Assembly (NCBI GenBank): GCA_008692225.1
Contig: VICG01000002.1
Span: 1,442,001-1,506,000 of the forward strand
From: Monilinia fructicola
Lineage: Eukaryota > Ascomycota > Leotiomycetes > Helotiales > Sclerotiniaceae
Direction of reading: 5' to 3'
Length of the DNA stretch: 64,000 bases
The translations under genes were made by a program, and so were the position numbers. Each line of letters begins with the position of its first letter. Position 1 is the stretch's first letter. This document shows, in pieces, positions 25,542 to 37,789 of the stretch. The notes beneath the pieces are model-generated. The model was not told where the DNA came from and ran no database searches. It saw nothing but the letters and a program-made list of their open reading frames with translations.

Positions 25542-26046
25542 ATGTCTCAAACAACTCGGTTCGACACAGGTGACACGCACGCCGAAATGAAGTTAATGTG
25601 TCGAAACCCAAGATGTTCCAAGATTATTGTGTGGATCATGGATCATGGATCTTGAGCTTGATCTTTCGCAAAAACTCCCCTGGGGTTGGTCTTACTTCAT
25701 ACCGGAAGTTGAGGAGCATTTTCTTAGATGGATTTATCGCAATGCTTTATGTGTGAAGTGCGGTGAAGGCCATCCTCGACGAGATATAGATCACACGCAA
25801 TACCACCCCCATCGACAGTACCGCGCGAGGTGCAGACACATTTTAGATTCATTTCGAGACCGTGCCCCAAAGGATGAAAAGGAAGCAATTGAAATCTTGC
25901 AACAGGCTCGTCATTTGATAACGAGAGGGATATTAAGCTATTTCAGAGAGCCACAGGAGAGTGAATTAACAATGGAGAGGACTGAGAGTAATAGGGAAAG
26001 AGTGTACTTCAGCTCTCATGGGCATCAGGACAGTGTGATTTCTTAG
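25542..26046 (+). CDS. Unidentified protein with a 7 bp duplication frameshift
   Basis: The ATG at 25542 opens a frame (MSQTTRFDTGDTHAEMKLMC...CSKIIVWIM) that stops after 37 codons. A second frame beginning just downstream runs for 139 codons (LELDLSQKLPWGWSYFIPEV onward). The break lies on a perfect tandem GGATCAT GGATCAT at 25633-25646. With one copy the two frames become one reading of 165 codons, an exact multiple of three. Cys pairs CRNPRC and CVKCGEGHP could form a zinc site, and the second half is a charged helix. I do not recognise the family. An alternative is a shorter protein from the ATG at about 25645, without the first 34 residues. Confidence 0.5.
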
Positions 26047-27278
26047 TTAGCAGAGCTTTTCCCATTCCTTCAACGGGACTAGCCATCTGCAATAATGCCA
26101 GACTTTCAAAAAAGCTACCTAGAACATCCCTGTGAAGAACAAAACAATATCACCTGCGTGCTCTATTATACTTTGTATAATGAAATTATAACACTTCCTG
26201 AGGATTCATAGGGTAGACGCCAGATGACCAAAAGTTAAATATCTAGTAAGGTACTGGATTATTACTATATCTATAAGTTATTACCATCCATGCATTGTTT
26301 GATGCGAAACATCTACATATAATGATAACAAAGTTGTTAAGGAAACGATATTAAGGTACATGGCGCACGAAGGAAAAGGCCGAGTCAGACGTAGCCAGAG
26401 AACGTGTGAGATCTTCTTCGATGTAGGATATCACAGATTCAAGTGGAAGTCATGACCGCTTTGCCAAACAGGAATAATGCAAACTTCCAAACCATTGACA
26501 GGACTGACAATGATGACTTGGCGTACCGCCGAGGACAGTCACACTGCGATAACGAGCATGTCTTGCTTTGAGTCTACAAGTTTAGCAGCTAATGATGACG
26601 AGCATAACTTTTGCCATGGGTATGAATCTCACAGACAAAGTGACTCAGGAATGAATTCATTGTGAATATCAATGGCAAGATTACAAATCGATGATAACTT
26701 CCCAGTCACACATTGATGCAACTGCAAAATTGGATACGGAGTATTTCACTTGGATGTCGACTCATAGAAAATTGATCCGGTGCCACTTACTAATGCTGAT
26801 TCGAGTCATCACAGTTGAATGATCATCCCAAGAGATTCTTTGAGCTTAAAAGGAATGGAATTTCCCCGTCTGTTCCCTCATTTGTCAAGTATCAAGTACT
26901 GGGTATAGACACTCCATTACCACAACCACTAAAACCACCAAAGTAAGACACGAATATTCTCGCATTGCTCATCGAAACATTTGACCGTCACTCCCGGAAA
27001 GCAATCTTTGATGATAAGACGAGATCTTCGTAAGTTCACCAAAACTATGCGCAAGAGTTGTCCCAAAGTTAACTTCTCATCAGCCGATCAACAACTTCTC
27101 GTTGCTTAATTCTGCAACCTGCGTACTTGGATTCCAGTTTGATTGCTTCTTATCATCAGAGACAGATCTAAGCCCAGATTGTTTTAGTGCTTCGACCTCT
27201 ATAAGACATCCAGCAGCATCTCAAATATTTCCCAAACTTTATTACTACCATCGACCAAGTCCATCATTCAAATACGAC
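26047..27278. other. Intergenic
   Basis: No supported gene. The open frame of the next gene extends upstream to 27102, but those codons look like leader rather than protein. Confidence 0.45.
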
Positions 27279-28016
27279 ATGTGTATCACAATTCAGTTTG
27301 ATTGCTGCTGCGGGAAAGTGTTCAACCATGAACACTGTACCAAATGGAAATACTGTCACCCCTTCAAGTGGATCCAGGTTGCTAATCCGGTATCAAGATG
27401 CCCTTTTTGCTCCAAGACCGACCATCATGACACTTATTCAGGAAGGGGAATTTTCCCAATGCAAGAGGAGCTTGATTTAGAGGCTATCAAAGTCTGGAAG
27501 GCCTTTAAAGCGACATTCGAGGATTGGTGGGGCGTGGGCTATATCGTGAAAGGAACCGCGTTTATAGTTGTTCCAGCTTATGGAGATTATAGCAGGCTTG
27601 TTTGGGATGAAAAACTAGAATTCATAGCCCAGGCAAGTGGAAGAGACAAGAAGAAGGCGATCAAGGCTCAGAGGTTGAAGATAGAAGAGTTTGTAAAGAA
27701 CTCTGTCAAAGACAGAGCCTCTACCGAATACGAACGCGAGAAAGGAGTCGATGTGAAGATCTGTGGTCTAGCTCCAATGTTGCGCGAAAACTATGCAGAA
27801 GATACGATAGAGGTAGTACGCAAGACCATCAGGGATAACGAAGTGAAAATAAGAAGGGATGCGCAGCAGGCTATGGACATTGTGAGAAAGGGAGGGTTCA
27901 AAGTACAAGGTACTTTCCTGAATTTTGAGAACACTACGTTCATGGGAGAAAAATCAGAAAAGATGCAAAACCTCGTGGTCGAAGAGTTGAAGACTGAAGT
28001 GGTTGCAAGAAAATAG
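27279..28016 (+). CDS. Hypothetical cysteine-rich N-terminus protein
   Basis: A single-exon protein of 245 aa from the ATG at 27279. The frame is open from 27102 but the earlier part reads like untranslated leader. The N-terminus MCITIQFDCCCGKVFNHEHC and the later CPFCSKTDHHD give a CxxC/His pattern suited to binding zinc. The C-terminal half is charged and probably helical (KKKAIKAQRLKIEEFVKNSV). The start MCITIQF.C.CG resembles many uncharacterised short proteins of filamentous ascomycetes. No function is proposed. Confidence 0.55.
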   Translation: MCITIQFDCCCGKVFNHEHCTKWKYCHPFKWIQVANPVSRCPFCSKTDHHDTYSGRGIFPMQEELDLEAIKVWKAFKATFEDWWGVGYIVKGTAFIVVPAYGDYSRLVWDEKLEFIAQASGRDKKKAIKAQRLKIEEFVKNSVKDRASTEYEREKGVDVKICGLAPMLRENYAEDTIEVVRKTIRDNEVKIRRDAQQAMDIVRKGGFKVQGTFLNFENTTFMGEKSEKMQNLVVEELKTEVVARK

Positions 28017-30732
28017 GGTTGAGTTGAGATGCAATATACAGGGCTCCTTAGCATGCACACTTGGAACGGATATGTCGATGCAATGATCTTGGAGTTAATT
28101 TGTAAATGGAATGGTTATATTGAGTGGAGGCATTTTTCGACGCAAAAAATGTGAGGCTTCTTAAACTTGCCCAGATCATTCAGTGATATGGAATGTTAAT
28201 AGGTTGTAAAATCATCAATGGCTCCTATTGCAGATGTCTTTACAACGAATGCCCTGATATACACACATACACAGGCCATTCCGGTATTACTTCGAGCAGC
28301 TAGCTGTTAAAAAACAGGATGCACGAGCAAGATCTAAGGTCAAGGATATAAGTTGACGTATCAAGTAGCCATTGAAGGCTACAAATGCTATAGCCCCAAA
28401 AACTGAACAATAAACCCATTTACATTCGAGATCCAATTGCCACATGTCCTACTGTAACAAAAACCCTTTTGGGTTTTGAATAGCAATCCATTGTGAAGAG
28501 TGACAGTGATGTAAGTACTACTTTGGTGGCAATTCATACTGGGGACCTTTAGTAAGGAGTGCATGAAATGCTACATAAGAAGTGACGAAATGTGGCGTGA
28601 CCAATCCTTGAAATTTTGATTGGCGACACTTCGTGCAACGGTGAAACAAGGAAACTCGATTACCGCGGAATTACAAACATACAATATAATTGTCACTAAA
28701 ACCTGCAATCTATCTCAGCCCTATACGTATAATTCAGACGAGGTCCAGTCCAAGAACTCACTTCCTTCACGATATCATCGTCATGGTAGGAGCGGTGAAG
28801 ATTCAAGAATAATAACCATGCATGTTATATACTTTTATCAATGCAGAGATGACAAAACATAAAAACCAGAGGAAGAATTGCAAATGATGATCATTCATCC
28901 ATGGATATTTGTAATGTGATGTAAACAGCTCATCGCCGAGACTTCCGAAGTCCGCCATGGTGAAGATTGTTTGTTTTCTTACCAAAACGATGTACGCAAC
29001 GAAAATGAATACAGAAATGCAAGTAAGACGATAAATTTAAGCATTTAGAGTGCGAGTACAAAAAAAAGCACGACGTGAAAAAGTATACAGTAAGGTTAAA
29101 CGAAATACGTGAAGGGGCACTTGCCTGCCATGAAAACTGTATTCTTGATTTCTTGTCCGTAAATTGGCCGGACCGTGACGAGACGGACCGAGGGAGGTTT
29201 CCCATTCTGGAATTTGATTTCACCCATCCAATGTCCGAAAATGAAGCATACAATGATAGTATGATCTTGGGCAACGGGGGCTACACTGATAACATTCATA
29301 CAAATAAGAGCAGACTCATGTGGTCAGTAATGAGTCGCCGTTCCAAAGGATACACTCCGTTTGTTTCACAAACCCAACTTTGGTTCCTGATGTGTAACCT
29401 TGACCTTGAGGTTAGTTCTATAGAAACTGAGACGCTGACCCCATTTCGCGTGACTGCAGCGTATATTTCCAATAGAAGATAAGATGGAGATGAGGCTGAC
29501 CACTACTGAAATATTGACGGTGGCTATGGATTATTGGCAGCTGAGATTGATCTTCTCCACAAAGTGAAGAGGTTGATATATCGCCAGCGCGGAGTACGTG
29601 TTGAGGTATTATTGCCTGATGGAGGGGTAACAAGGAAGTTGATTCGATGAGATGAAATTTTCGTTGATATATCTGGTACCGAAATAGATGAAATGGCGGA
29701 GTGCATGCTGCTACATCGGAATATTTATTTGCACATTAATTGCTAATTCATGCGTGATTTCGGCGGCTTGGGCGGTTAGGGAGGGGTTCCAGGTGTTGTT
29801 CTATTGAGGCAAGTCGGCTGGACTGGAGGGGTAATCCGAGATCATGTCTACAGAGTAGTCTCTCGACCCTCGACTCTCGACTCTCGACTCTCGACTCTCG
29901 ACTCTCGAGTAGACATTTCGCATTCTTTTCATCACATGCTGAACAGATAAAGAGATAGAGTTTCGGCAAAAGTAGTATTGTGTACTCTGTACAGCCAGTT
30001 AAACATCTGCTTGGAGTTAGTTGTGTTTCTGCTTTTTCTCCAGAAAGTATCAAGGCGCGCTGTTGGTGTGGTGGTGGTGATTGTGGTGGTGTTGCTAAGC
30101 TGAGTCATGTTCGAGCTAGACTTGGCTCACCAGCTTTTCAGAGAATCAGGGTTGGCCTTGTGTTTGACGGCAATACATATCCGTCATATCGTACAAGACC
30201 ATCCACTCTAAGCCTCTATCAAAACCTGGACCGAGAACGCGTCGTGACGAGTTAGGAATGTGATATTCCACCAGTTTTACTTTTGAATGTCTACTCGTAC
30301 GTACCCCTTCTTGATTATTTCCATTTAAGGTCACACCCGCATTGACAAACTCAAGCTGGGCCGGAGAATTACCTAGATATTCGGTCAGACGCAAAGCACA
30401 TGCAACCCTTGAAAAATATCATCTGGCCTTCTCAATTCGGTGAGTATAAGCCCGGTGAACTGTCCGATATGAGAGGTTTGATCGGAGACATAAATTTCTT
30501 TGGAAGAGATAAATGTTTGGGTATCACCCGCGTTCAAAGGTTTACTGTTGTCCAGTTTGCTGTTGAAGTCCAATGTTACACATATGAAATCAACAACTCA
30601 ACATTGCCAACTCATCTCTAATCAAACATAAGTAGTCTAAGCCTCGTTTTGAAATCATATTTATTCTTAAACTCAGCCAACGCAAAACAAAGAGCAAGAC
30701 CAGAAACCTAATTTCTTTTCTCCAAAAAATTC
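28017..30732. other. Intergenic with a minisatellite, no clear gene
   Basis: The frame at 29075-29482 (+, 135 codons) overlaps open frames on the - strand, and I cannot choose between them. Several 60-90 codon frames lie between 29400 and 30620 without motifs. A 7 bp tandem array lies at 29862-29910. Confidence 0.4.
29862..29910. repeat. Seven-unit tandem repeat of CTCGACT
   Basis: Seven contiguous 7-mers: the first is CTCGACC, five are identical CTCGACT, the last is CTCGAGT. Because the unit length is not a multiple of three it is unlikely to be coding. Confidence 0.95.
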
Positions 30733-31500
30733 ATGATGTCGAGAAGCCATACAAGTAATGCCGATGGCAAGCAGTACTTCTTGATCACAAATGTTACAAC
30801 AACCAGTAATGCGAACACCGAGTTTGACCTTCAAGCAGAAGCTTGGAGATTTCCATACAGCATCGATGACTCCGATCTGACTTTCGATGGCACTCCATTG
30901 AATATGTTACACGAAGAAAACAGATACTTGGCAGAAGGACATGTGACAAGCCCACCAGGCCCTTCGCATGAAACCAAATCACATGATGTATGTCTCTTCT
31001 CTTCCATGAGATTTTGTTGCGAAGGCTAATAGAAATTCGTATAGAACTCTAGAGGACGGGGAAGAAGCCGTCAGAAGAATTAAGGGAACTCCAGTGTGGA
31101 GAGTCACGAACCTCACGTAAGGTTGCGTGGCTCTCTCCTCCGGAAACACCTGCGCCGACATCTTGCTTGAAATCGAAAACGACCTATGCGAAAGTACTTA
31201 TCCGATAGCTTGCTCCGGCTCTGAGTTTTTTTTACCAAAGAAAATCTTCAGAGGATGTATATCATACAGCTTCTCGAGTACTACTCGTTTTCCTGAACAT
31301 CCCAGAGCCCGGCATTTCTGCATAGGTCAGAAGAGCATTTCTATACCCACCAGACAGCCGTTCAAGATTATTGTCTGTTGGGAACGGTGCCCGAATTTAT
31401 GTCACAAGAGTTGATGTTACACGATCGGACTCTGTTGCTTGTCTTTGGGAAGGCAAGCACCGAAAACCCACAGCCTGCCATCCATCATCTATCGCTACTC
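30733..31500 (+). CDS. Tentative multi-exon hypothetical gene
   Basis: The first exon starts at ATG 30733 (MMSRSHTSNADGKQYFLITN) and runs to about 30987, where GAT is followed by the donor GTATGT. An acceptor near 31053 leads into an exon that reads RTGKKPSEELRELQCGESRT. Later exons are uncertain, because three frames remain open between 31130 and 31583. The protein is polar and unrecognised. Exon boundaries after the first are guesses, and the end coordinate is approximate. Confidence 0.35.
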
Positions 31501-31583
31501 CAACTCTAAGCAATAGGCCAAGCACAAACGCCTGGGGAAGAGCTCAAAAAAACTTTGTCGAGACGATGGCGAAAAAAATCTAA

Positions 31584-32394
31584 AATACTTGTAGACAACC
31601 TCCGCACCAAAAGTCCCAAATGCAGGCAAAGTCTAAACAAAGTCGACTTCACCACAGACGTTCAGCTTTGCTTCAGGAAATATGGCGCACTTCGGCTATT
31701 CACCTCCAAATCATATTCACCTTCCCTCGCTACCGATATATATTGCAATAACAGACACCACCTTCAACCAATATGGGTTCGTTTAGCGGAGTTGGGAGTG
31801 AGGTGGCCTCTGGTCACTGAGTGAACAGCTTGAATGCGTTAAACAGGATATTGGCCACAGAACTCACGCGCGGGAGAAGCTGGGATGGTGGCCTCGGCCA
31901 TCATTTTGCAGTTTTTTAATCATTTGTTGCTTACGTTTTGGTTTGGACAGGTGATATTCAGTTTGTGGAAATTGGGAGGGTTGTTGTGTGTGCTAGGCGA
32001 GGAGGTTATTGAGAATGGCATTTTCAGTATTTTGGATTTGGAGGAGGTTCATCTTTTAAGCCGTAATCATTAAGGGTATTGGAGGCATAGTGTATTGATT
32101 GTCTGCTATTTTGAACATGGCAGGCTGGGGAGCGGGATGATTTTGAGGGATAGGTGATGAGGCTGAGGGGTCGGTTTGTAAGGAATATATTATATCGAGG
32201 AAACATCAAGAATACTTTCAATACCACTACTCCGTCCCATTGTGTTTGAAAACCCCTGCGTGCTCAGATAACATTTCACTATAAATAATTGAAGCTAGAA
32301 ACAAACGCTACAATATACCGCTTGAATTCATCATTCATTCATTTCCCGCTTAACGACTACTTTTAGGTATCTCTTTTTCACATACTTCACCACT
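31584..32394. other. Intergenic
   Basis: No supported gene. This contains the 3' end region of the MnSOD gene, which is transcribed leftwards. Confidence 0.45.
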
Positions 32395-33225
32395 TTACTT
32401 CAATCTCTTCTCAACAGTCTTCCAGTTAATCACATCCCAAATAGCACTAAAGTACTCGGCCTTTCTGTTCTGGTATTGCAAATAGTACGCATGCTCCCAA
32501 GCATCAACGCCCAACAATGGAGTGTACTTGCCTACTACTGGATCTTGGTTTGCATATGTTCGGATTTGGACCTGGCCAGTCTCGTTATCCTTGACTAACC
32601 ATGCCCATCCACTGCCTTGGATACCTGCCAATGCCGTGTTGAATTTGGTCTTGAAAGATGAGAAATCTCCGTAGCTGGTCTCAATGGCAGTCTAAAGAAG
32701 GTCGCCGTCAGAATTGCCGTGTAAGTTCCAAGAGCCTACACATTTCCTGGCAAGGGCTACATACCTTCAAAGCACCTGTAGGTTCTCCACCACCACCATT
32801 CTTGCTTGGTGCCAGGTTTTCCCAAAACAAACTGTGGTTCAAGTGTCCACCTCCGTGAAAGTTGATGAGTGGTTGCAATGCAATGGCAGCAGCAATATCT
32901 CCCTTTGATTCAGCTGCTTCGAGCTGCTCGTTCGCAGCGTTAAAGCTGTTCACGTAGGTTTGGTGGTGGTTCTTGTGATGAAGCTCCATGATTTTACCGG
33001 AGATGGAGGGTTCGAGTGCACCATAATCATCTAGAAAGTAATTAGCATGTGACAATATAGCAAGACATCGTGTTATTGAATTGAGGTGAGCTAACATGGA
33101 AGGTCTGGAAGGGTAGCCTTTCCGCGGACGAAGCTTGTGCTTGCCATCGACGCAGCTCGTTTGGAAGAGCTGGCCCTAAGGGCAGAGCGAGCGGCAGTAG
33201 AAGTACGAAGAAGTGTAGTCGACAT
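32395..33225 (-). CDS. sod2: Mitochondrial manganese superoxide dismutase
   Basis: Three exons (33225-33096, 33030-32765, 32691-32395) with introns of 65 and 73 bp give 230 aa. The first 40 or so residues ([20 protein letters not shown]...) are basic and hydroxylated with no acid, a standard matrix-targeting peptide. Expected metal ligands are His61 (ELHHKNHH), His109 ([11 protein letters not shown]), Asp195 and His199 in the signature DAWEHAYY. It converts superoxide to hydrogen peroxide and oxygen in the mitochondrial matrix. GGGHLNHS and [10 protein letters not shown] agree with the Mn form. Joining exons gives LPDLPYDYGALEP and [14 protein letters not shown] with no frame problem. It diverges from PSF3. 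Confidence 0.96.
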
Positions 33226-33522
33226 TATGAGCGTCAATTAAATGTTCAGAGTTTGGTATTGCTTTGATTCTCGATGTGGCTTTCAGAAAATCAATTGAAC
33301 GATTTGGAATGAGGGGAAGCTGTGGAAATAAATATTTGGAGCTGCTGCATTATGTCATTTCCGATTATGTAATCAATGAGAACATACAAACCGTCGCGGT
33401 GCTTATAAAACATCATCATCGCGCAATCTCTTTCCCAAAATATCACTAAATTCTCAGGACCTATTCTATTATGCAGGCCAGGTGAAACTGAAGCCATTGC
33501 TGCATACTTGTGGCTTTTAAAA
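33226..33522. promoter_or_regulatory. Shared divergent promoter of sod2 and psf3
   Basis: Only 297 bp separate the two start codons, which face away from each other. Both promoters and both 5' leaders must fit here. No TATA box stands in an obvious place for either gene. Confidence 0.6.
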
Positions 33523-34124
33523 ATGTCCTACTACGATATCGATGCGATCTTGACCGACGCTCAAGTATTTACCCTCATTCCACTCCAATTCATACTACTA
33601 ATACATGCTAGAAAATTCCTTGTACGTTTGAACTCGACGTTCCCGCTCTCGGTTATCTCGATAACAATGCTACCACTCCCCTGAAAAAACATACACGTAT
33701 CGATCTTCCCCTATGGCTTGCCGAGCTCCTCGCCGTTTCCTCCTCGTCTTCTCAGAAGTCTCTTGTAACCCTTGATCTACCGGCTTGTCTTGCACCGCGC
33801 GTTCTCAACGCATTGAAAGCCGACCCAAAGAGTGTTGAGTTGCGCAATTTGGCGCAGAACTTCTACGGCTTGGGTGTACGAGTTCTGGAGTTGTTTGAAG
33901 AGGAAGAGGTTTGTGATGTTTTGATGGAGAGTTGGAGGGCAAGAGCCGGAGAAATTAGCGATCATGCGGGCAGTGGAAGCGTCGGACAAAGTAATAGTAG
34001 AGGTGGGGGAGAGGGTGTAGAGTTCTTGAGGGGTTTGGATGAGGCAGAACGGGCATTGTTCAAGGCGGCACACGAGGGATCTAAAGCAATGGGGAAATGG
34101 ATGGGCGAGGTGAAAAAGGGGTAA
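33523..34124 (+). CDS. psf3: DNA replication complex GINS subunit PSF3
   Basis: Two exons, 33523-33564 and 33612-34124, with a 47 bp intron, give 184 aa. PSF3 is one of the four GINS subunits that, with Cdc45 and MCM2-7, form the CMG replicative helicase. The start MSYYDIDAILTDAQ followed by KIPCTFELDVPALGYLD is the conserved N-terminal B domain of fungal Psf3. LPLWLAELLAV and LNALKADPKSVELRNL form the helical core. The C-terminal part carries a Gly/Ser-rich insertion before the last helix, a common variation. Splicing after 14 codons is supported by exact frame and sequence continuity. The gene is intact. Confidence 0.92.
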
Positions 34125-35185
34125 AAGAACGGGAAAAAGGTATGAGAATTGGACGGTAGTTGCGCTATCTTACGAAATCTGTCATGATTAAAATGGATAC
34201 TACAAGGCGGAATACACCATGGCGTTAATTGGGCCGGGAGGCTTTACGATATGAGATACCCGTTACTCGAAAATTGGATGGTTGGAGAAGAACCATGGAA
34301 GACAATGGAACCTATTATACCTTTCCTAAATTGATGATGATTTGATATCCAATCTTCACTCAGCGGTCGAAGAACTCGGCACGTACTAGGACCAAGAACC
34401 ACCTGCCATGGCAGTAGGGCTCAAGACGACCACCTCGAACGGTCTGCTCAAGCAATGGACTTAAGAATCAACACAAACACCATGTTGCAAACATTGGGAT
34501 AGTTGTACATATTATGGTGGCCCTGGTGGCCCAAATATGTGATTGCTGTTAGTTCTTGAGCAGAGGTCATCTCTTTCGGCCATGGGATGAGGCATAAGAT
34601 GGTATCCCTCTGTGGGCCAGCGATTGTGCATGTACATACCCTATTTCAAGGGATGTTCACCGATATTTCTTTAGAACTTCCTCATGATAGTTGTCATCAT
34701 CCTGTTTGTACATCAGCTCAACGCACCATTTGTGTTTAATCCTTTCGGCCTGTTAGTTTCCAGCGAGATTAGACTAGATAGCTCCAAGCTCAAACCATGG
34801 CGAGGGAAACACATTCTGGACGGAATGTTAGTGAATAATCCTGTTCCGGGGTAACAAGGATTGAAGTAGTAATATTGAAAGCAACAAGTATTTCCCTCGG
34901 CGTTCATGGGGCTGAAAATTTGACCAGGGTCTCGTGCAGCTTAATCATTCAGCTCAAGCTGTTTACTACTTTTACGAACACCAACGGTACTACAACAGAC
35001 CTCACGAGCCTAGAAATGTGGCATCGTATATGTTGTCTGACTTCACGAGCCTTAAAGATTTCGCGGAACTCGGTCTGCCAAACCTATATTGCATACTTTG
35101 TGTATTTTGGACGAATTGCCAATAAAAATGGCTTACTTGTTGCTAGATTCATTCTAGATACCTGCTCAATCTGGTTTTTTGCTAG
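34125..35185. other. Intergenic
   Basis: No supported gene. The region ends at the 5 bp target duplication of the LTR element. Frames at 34713-34907 and 34875-35225 have no motif. Confidence 0.5.
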
Positions 35186-35190
35186 GTTAT
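35186..35190. repeat. Left target-site duplication GTTAT
   Basis: GTTAT lies directly before the 5' LTR, and the same five bases follow the 3' LTR at 39472-39476. A 5 bp duplication is usual for LTR retrotransposon integrase. Confidence 0.9.
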
Positions 35191-35356
35191 TGTTACAGTG
35201 TATTATCAATCTCATGATCATATAATCATATTAGCCTAATTCACCTAATTTATTTTAGATTAGCTTAGTTTAGCTTAAGTAAACAGGGCTTATAAAAAAG
35301 ACTTCACTTATTTTTATAAATCCTTATCTTAATTTAATTTAATTAAATCATTTACA
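35191..35356. repeat. 5' LTR, 166 bp
   Basis: Aligns end to end with 39306-39471 without a net length difference. It contains GCTTAGTTTAGCTTAAGTAAAC and TATAAAAAAG. Differences from the other LTR are mostly C/T or G/A transitions. Confidence 0.92.
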
Positions 35357-36699
35357 AATAGTAGTAAGCTTTTTTTATTCATTACTATTAGCTATATATT
35401 AATACTAGGAATAAACATAATCTATTTAATTAGATTTTCTTTTAGCCTTTATTTTATATATTAATTATACCTTTTTAAACCTTTTTTATATATTTCGTTT
35501 ATATGATCTTATTATGTTTTAATATAATATAAATGATATTGTTACACTTAAAATATTATTTTACAATTAAATTCAGCTTTAAATCCTTAAAAAAGTACAA
35601 CTTATTAACCTTTTCCTTATTTAAAGATCTAAAGCCAAAAATAGATTATTAACGAGTTAAATTAAAGCTATTACTTAGATTTTTAAACAATTACAACGGA
35701 ATAAACAAACCATCTATACCTTTCTTAACATTCGAATATATATCTATTATATTAATCAATATTATTCCTATATTATAGATTTTTGCTAATTAATAGAATA
35801 ATTATATTAGGTTTGTAAAATTTATATAAGAGTTTATAGACTCTCTAAATAATCTATAGTTGTTATATAAACTTTAATTTTCTTAAATATTAGATTAATC
35901 TTCCTTATTATCTATACCTTTACTTATATTTATATTAGACACTAAGAATATAAGTATATTTAATGTTATTATCTTTATAATAGATTAATTTTAGTAGTTT
36001 TTTGCTATTATCTAAAGATTATCTTTACAAGCTATAGTTGATGGATTTGCTTAATTTTATTTATAAAATTTGAGTTATTTTAATCCTAATAATAAATCGG
36101 AGTTATTTATAAAAATCATTAATAACAAGATTATTTATTATAATGTTTTCTTCTTTATTGCTTAAATTAAAGTAAAATTTACTAATATTACTAATAAACT
36201 ATTTACTTTATATATTATTACTTTTTAGCTTAATTAATATCTTAAAGGTGAGATTAAGCTATAATATACGAATAAGATTTTAAATACTACGTATATAGGA
36301 TTTAAAACTAATATTAAAAATTAATATACTATTGGAATATTAAGTCACGTGTACTAAGGCACGTGCTTATGCGCTAGTACAGTAGTATCCTAATACAATA
36401 TTCCACTTCTATAAATTTATATTCTTTAATTTTATTATATTTATATAATTAATATATACATTCTATTAATCTATTTATATTTATAAATAGATTATAAGTC
36501 TAGATGCTTTATATTAAGATTATAATCGAAGATATTTATAAGGTCTATAATATTTTAAATAAAATTAATAATAAGTGTTTTAATACGATATAATATTAAT
36601 ATTTATAAACGAATTATATAGTAAATTTATAACTAAGTAATTATAATAAAGTGATTATTTATATTGTATTATAGTATAATAAAAGATTTATATAAGAAG

Positions 36700-36860
36700 G
36701 TGCCATGGGGGGAGTGGGAGCCTGAGGCATCCATCGAGCTAAGGGCTATATATATGGCTCCTCCCTTATAGTTAGCTCTTCTTTTCTCTTTATAGTTTAC
36801 AATCTAAATAAAGCTATTCAATGCCCTATAGTTCCGCTCCGCTCCACTTCGTAACCCAAA
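36700..36860. other. Island of normal base composition inside the AT-rich element
   Basis: About 160 bases with a GC content far above the flanks, containing GGAGCC...GGCTCC, which could pair around TATATATA, and CCGCTCCGCTCCACTTCG. A second island at 36330-36420 includes TTGGAATATTAAGTCACGTG and ends near ATATTCCA, inverted like the ends of a Copia-type LTR. Together they could be parts of a nested LTR. Confidence 0.4.
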
Positions 36861-37351
36861 AAAAAATTTAAGCTTATTTATATTATTATTATTAATATAA
36901 AGTATTATTAATCTTATACTACTAACCTTATAATAGCTTACAATTAATTTTAATTTTTTTATATATTTTTTATATAATTTTTATTGATTTTATATTTACT
37001 TTATTTTAATCAATTTTAAATTTGTTTAATTATAGTTTTATTAATTATTAATAAATTTTTAAAAATTATTATATTAATTCTAAGTAAATTAATTCAAATA
37101 ATAGTTTAATAAAAAAATATTTTAATCTTATATTTATTGTAAGTTTTATAAGAAGTTTTCTAAATAATAATATTAGATTAGAATAAAAAGTTTATTTCTA
37201 AAGTAGAGAAAAGTATTATAAATTTATTAAACGTTAAATTATTCTTTATTATTACTTAGTATTCTTAGATTAATAATATTAATAAATATATTAATTAAAT
37301 AGTTAAAATTGTTTTATACTATTATTTAACTACTATAAAAAATATTTTTTA

Positions 37352-37506
37352 CTAGCACTCGCGGAAAATAAATTTTTAGACTATGGATTCTTCGAATTTT
37401 ATTATTTAATAAAGGCTAGCCCCCAAACCCCCAATCTTCACTTCGTTCGAGGCTAATAAAATTTTACGAATTCATAATCTAAAAATTTATTTTCCGCGAG
37501 TACTAG
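37352..37506 (+). mobile_element. 155 bp MITE, copy 1
   Basis: Terminal inverted repeats of about 53 bp start CTAG(C/T)ACTCGCGGAAAAT at each end and differ mostly by transitions. TA stands directly outside both ends. The centre holds GGCTAGCCCCCAAACCC. TA duplication suggests Tc1/mariner mobilisation. An inverted second copy of identical length is at 38787-38941. Confidence 0.85.
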
Positions 37507-37507
37507 T

Positions 37508-37789
<282 letters not shown>

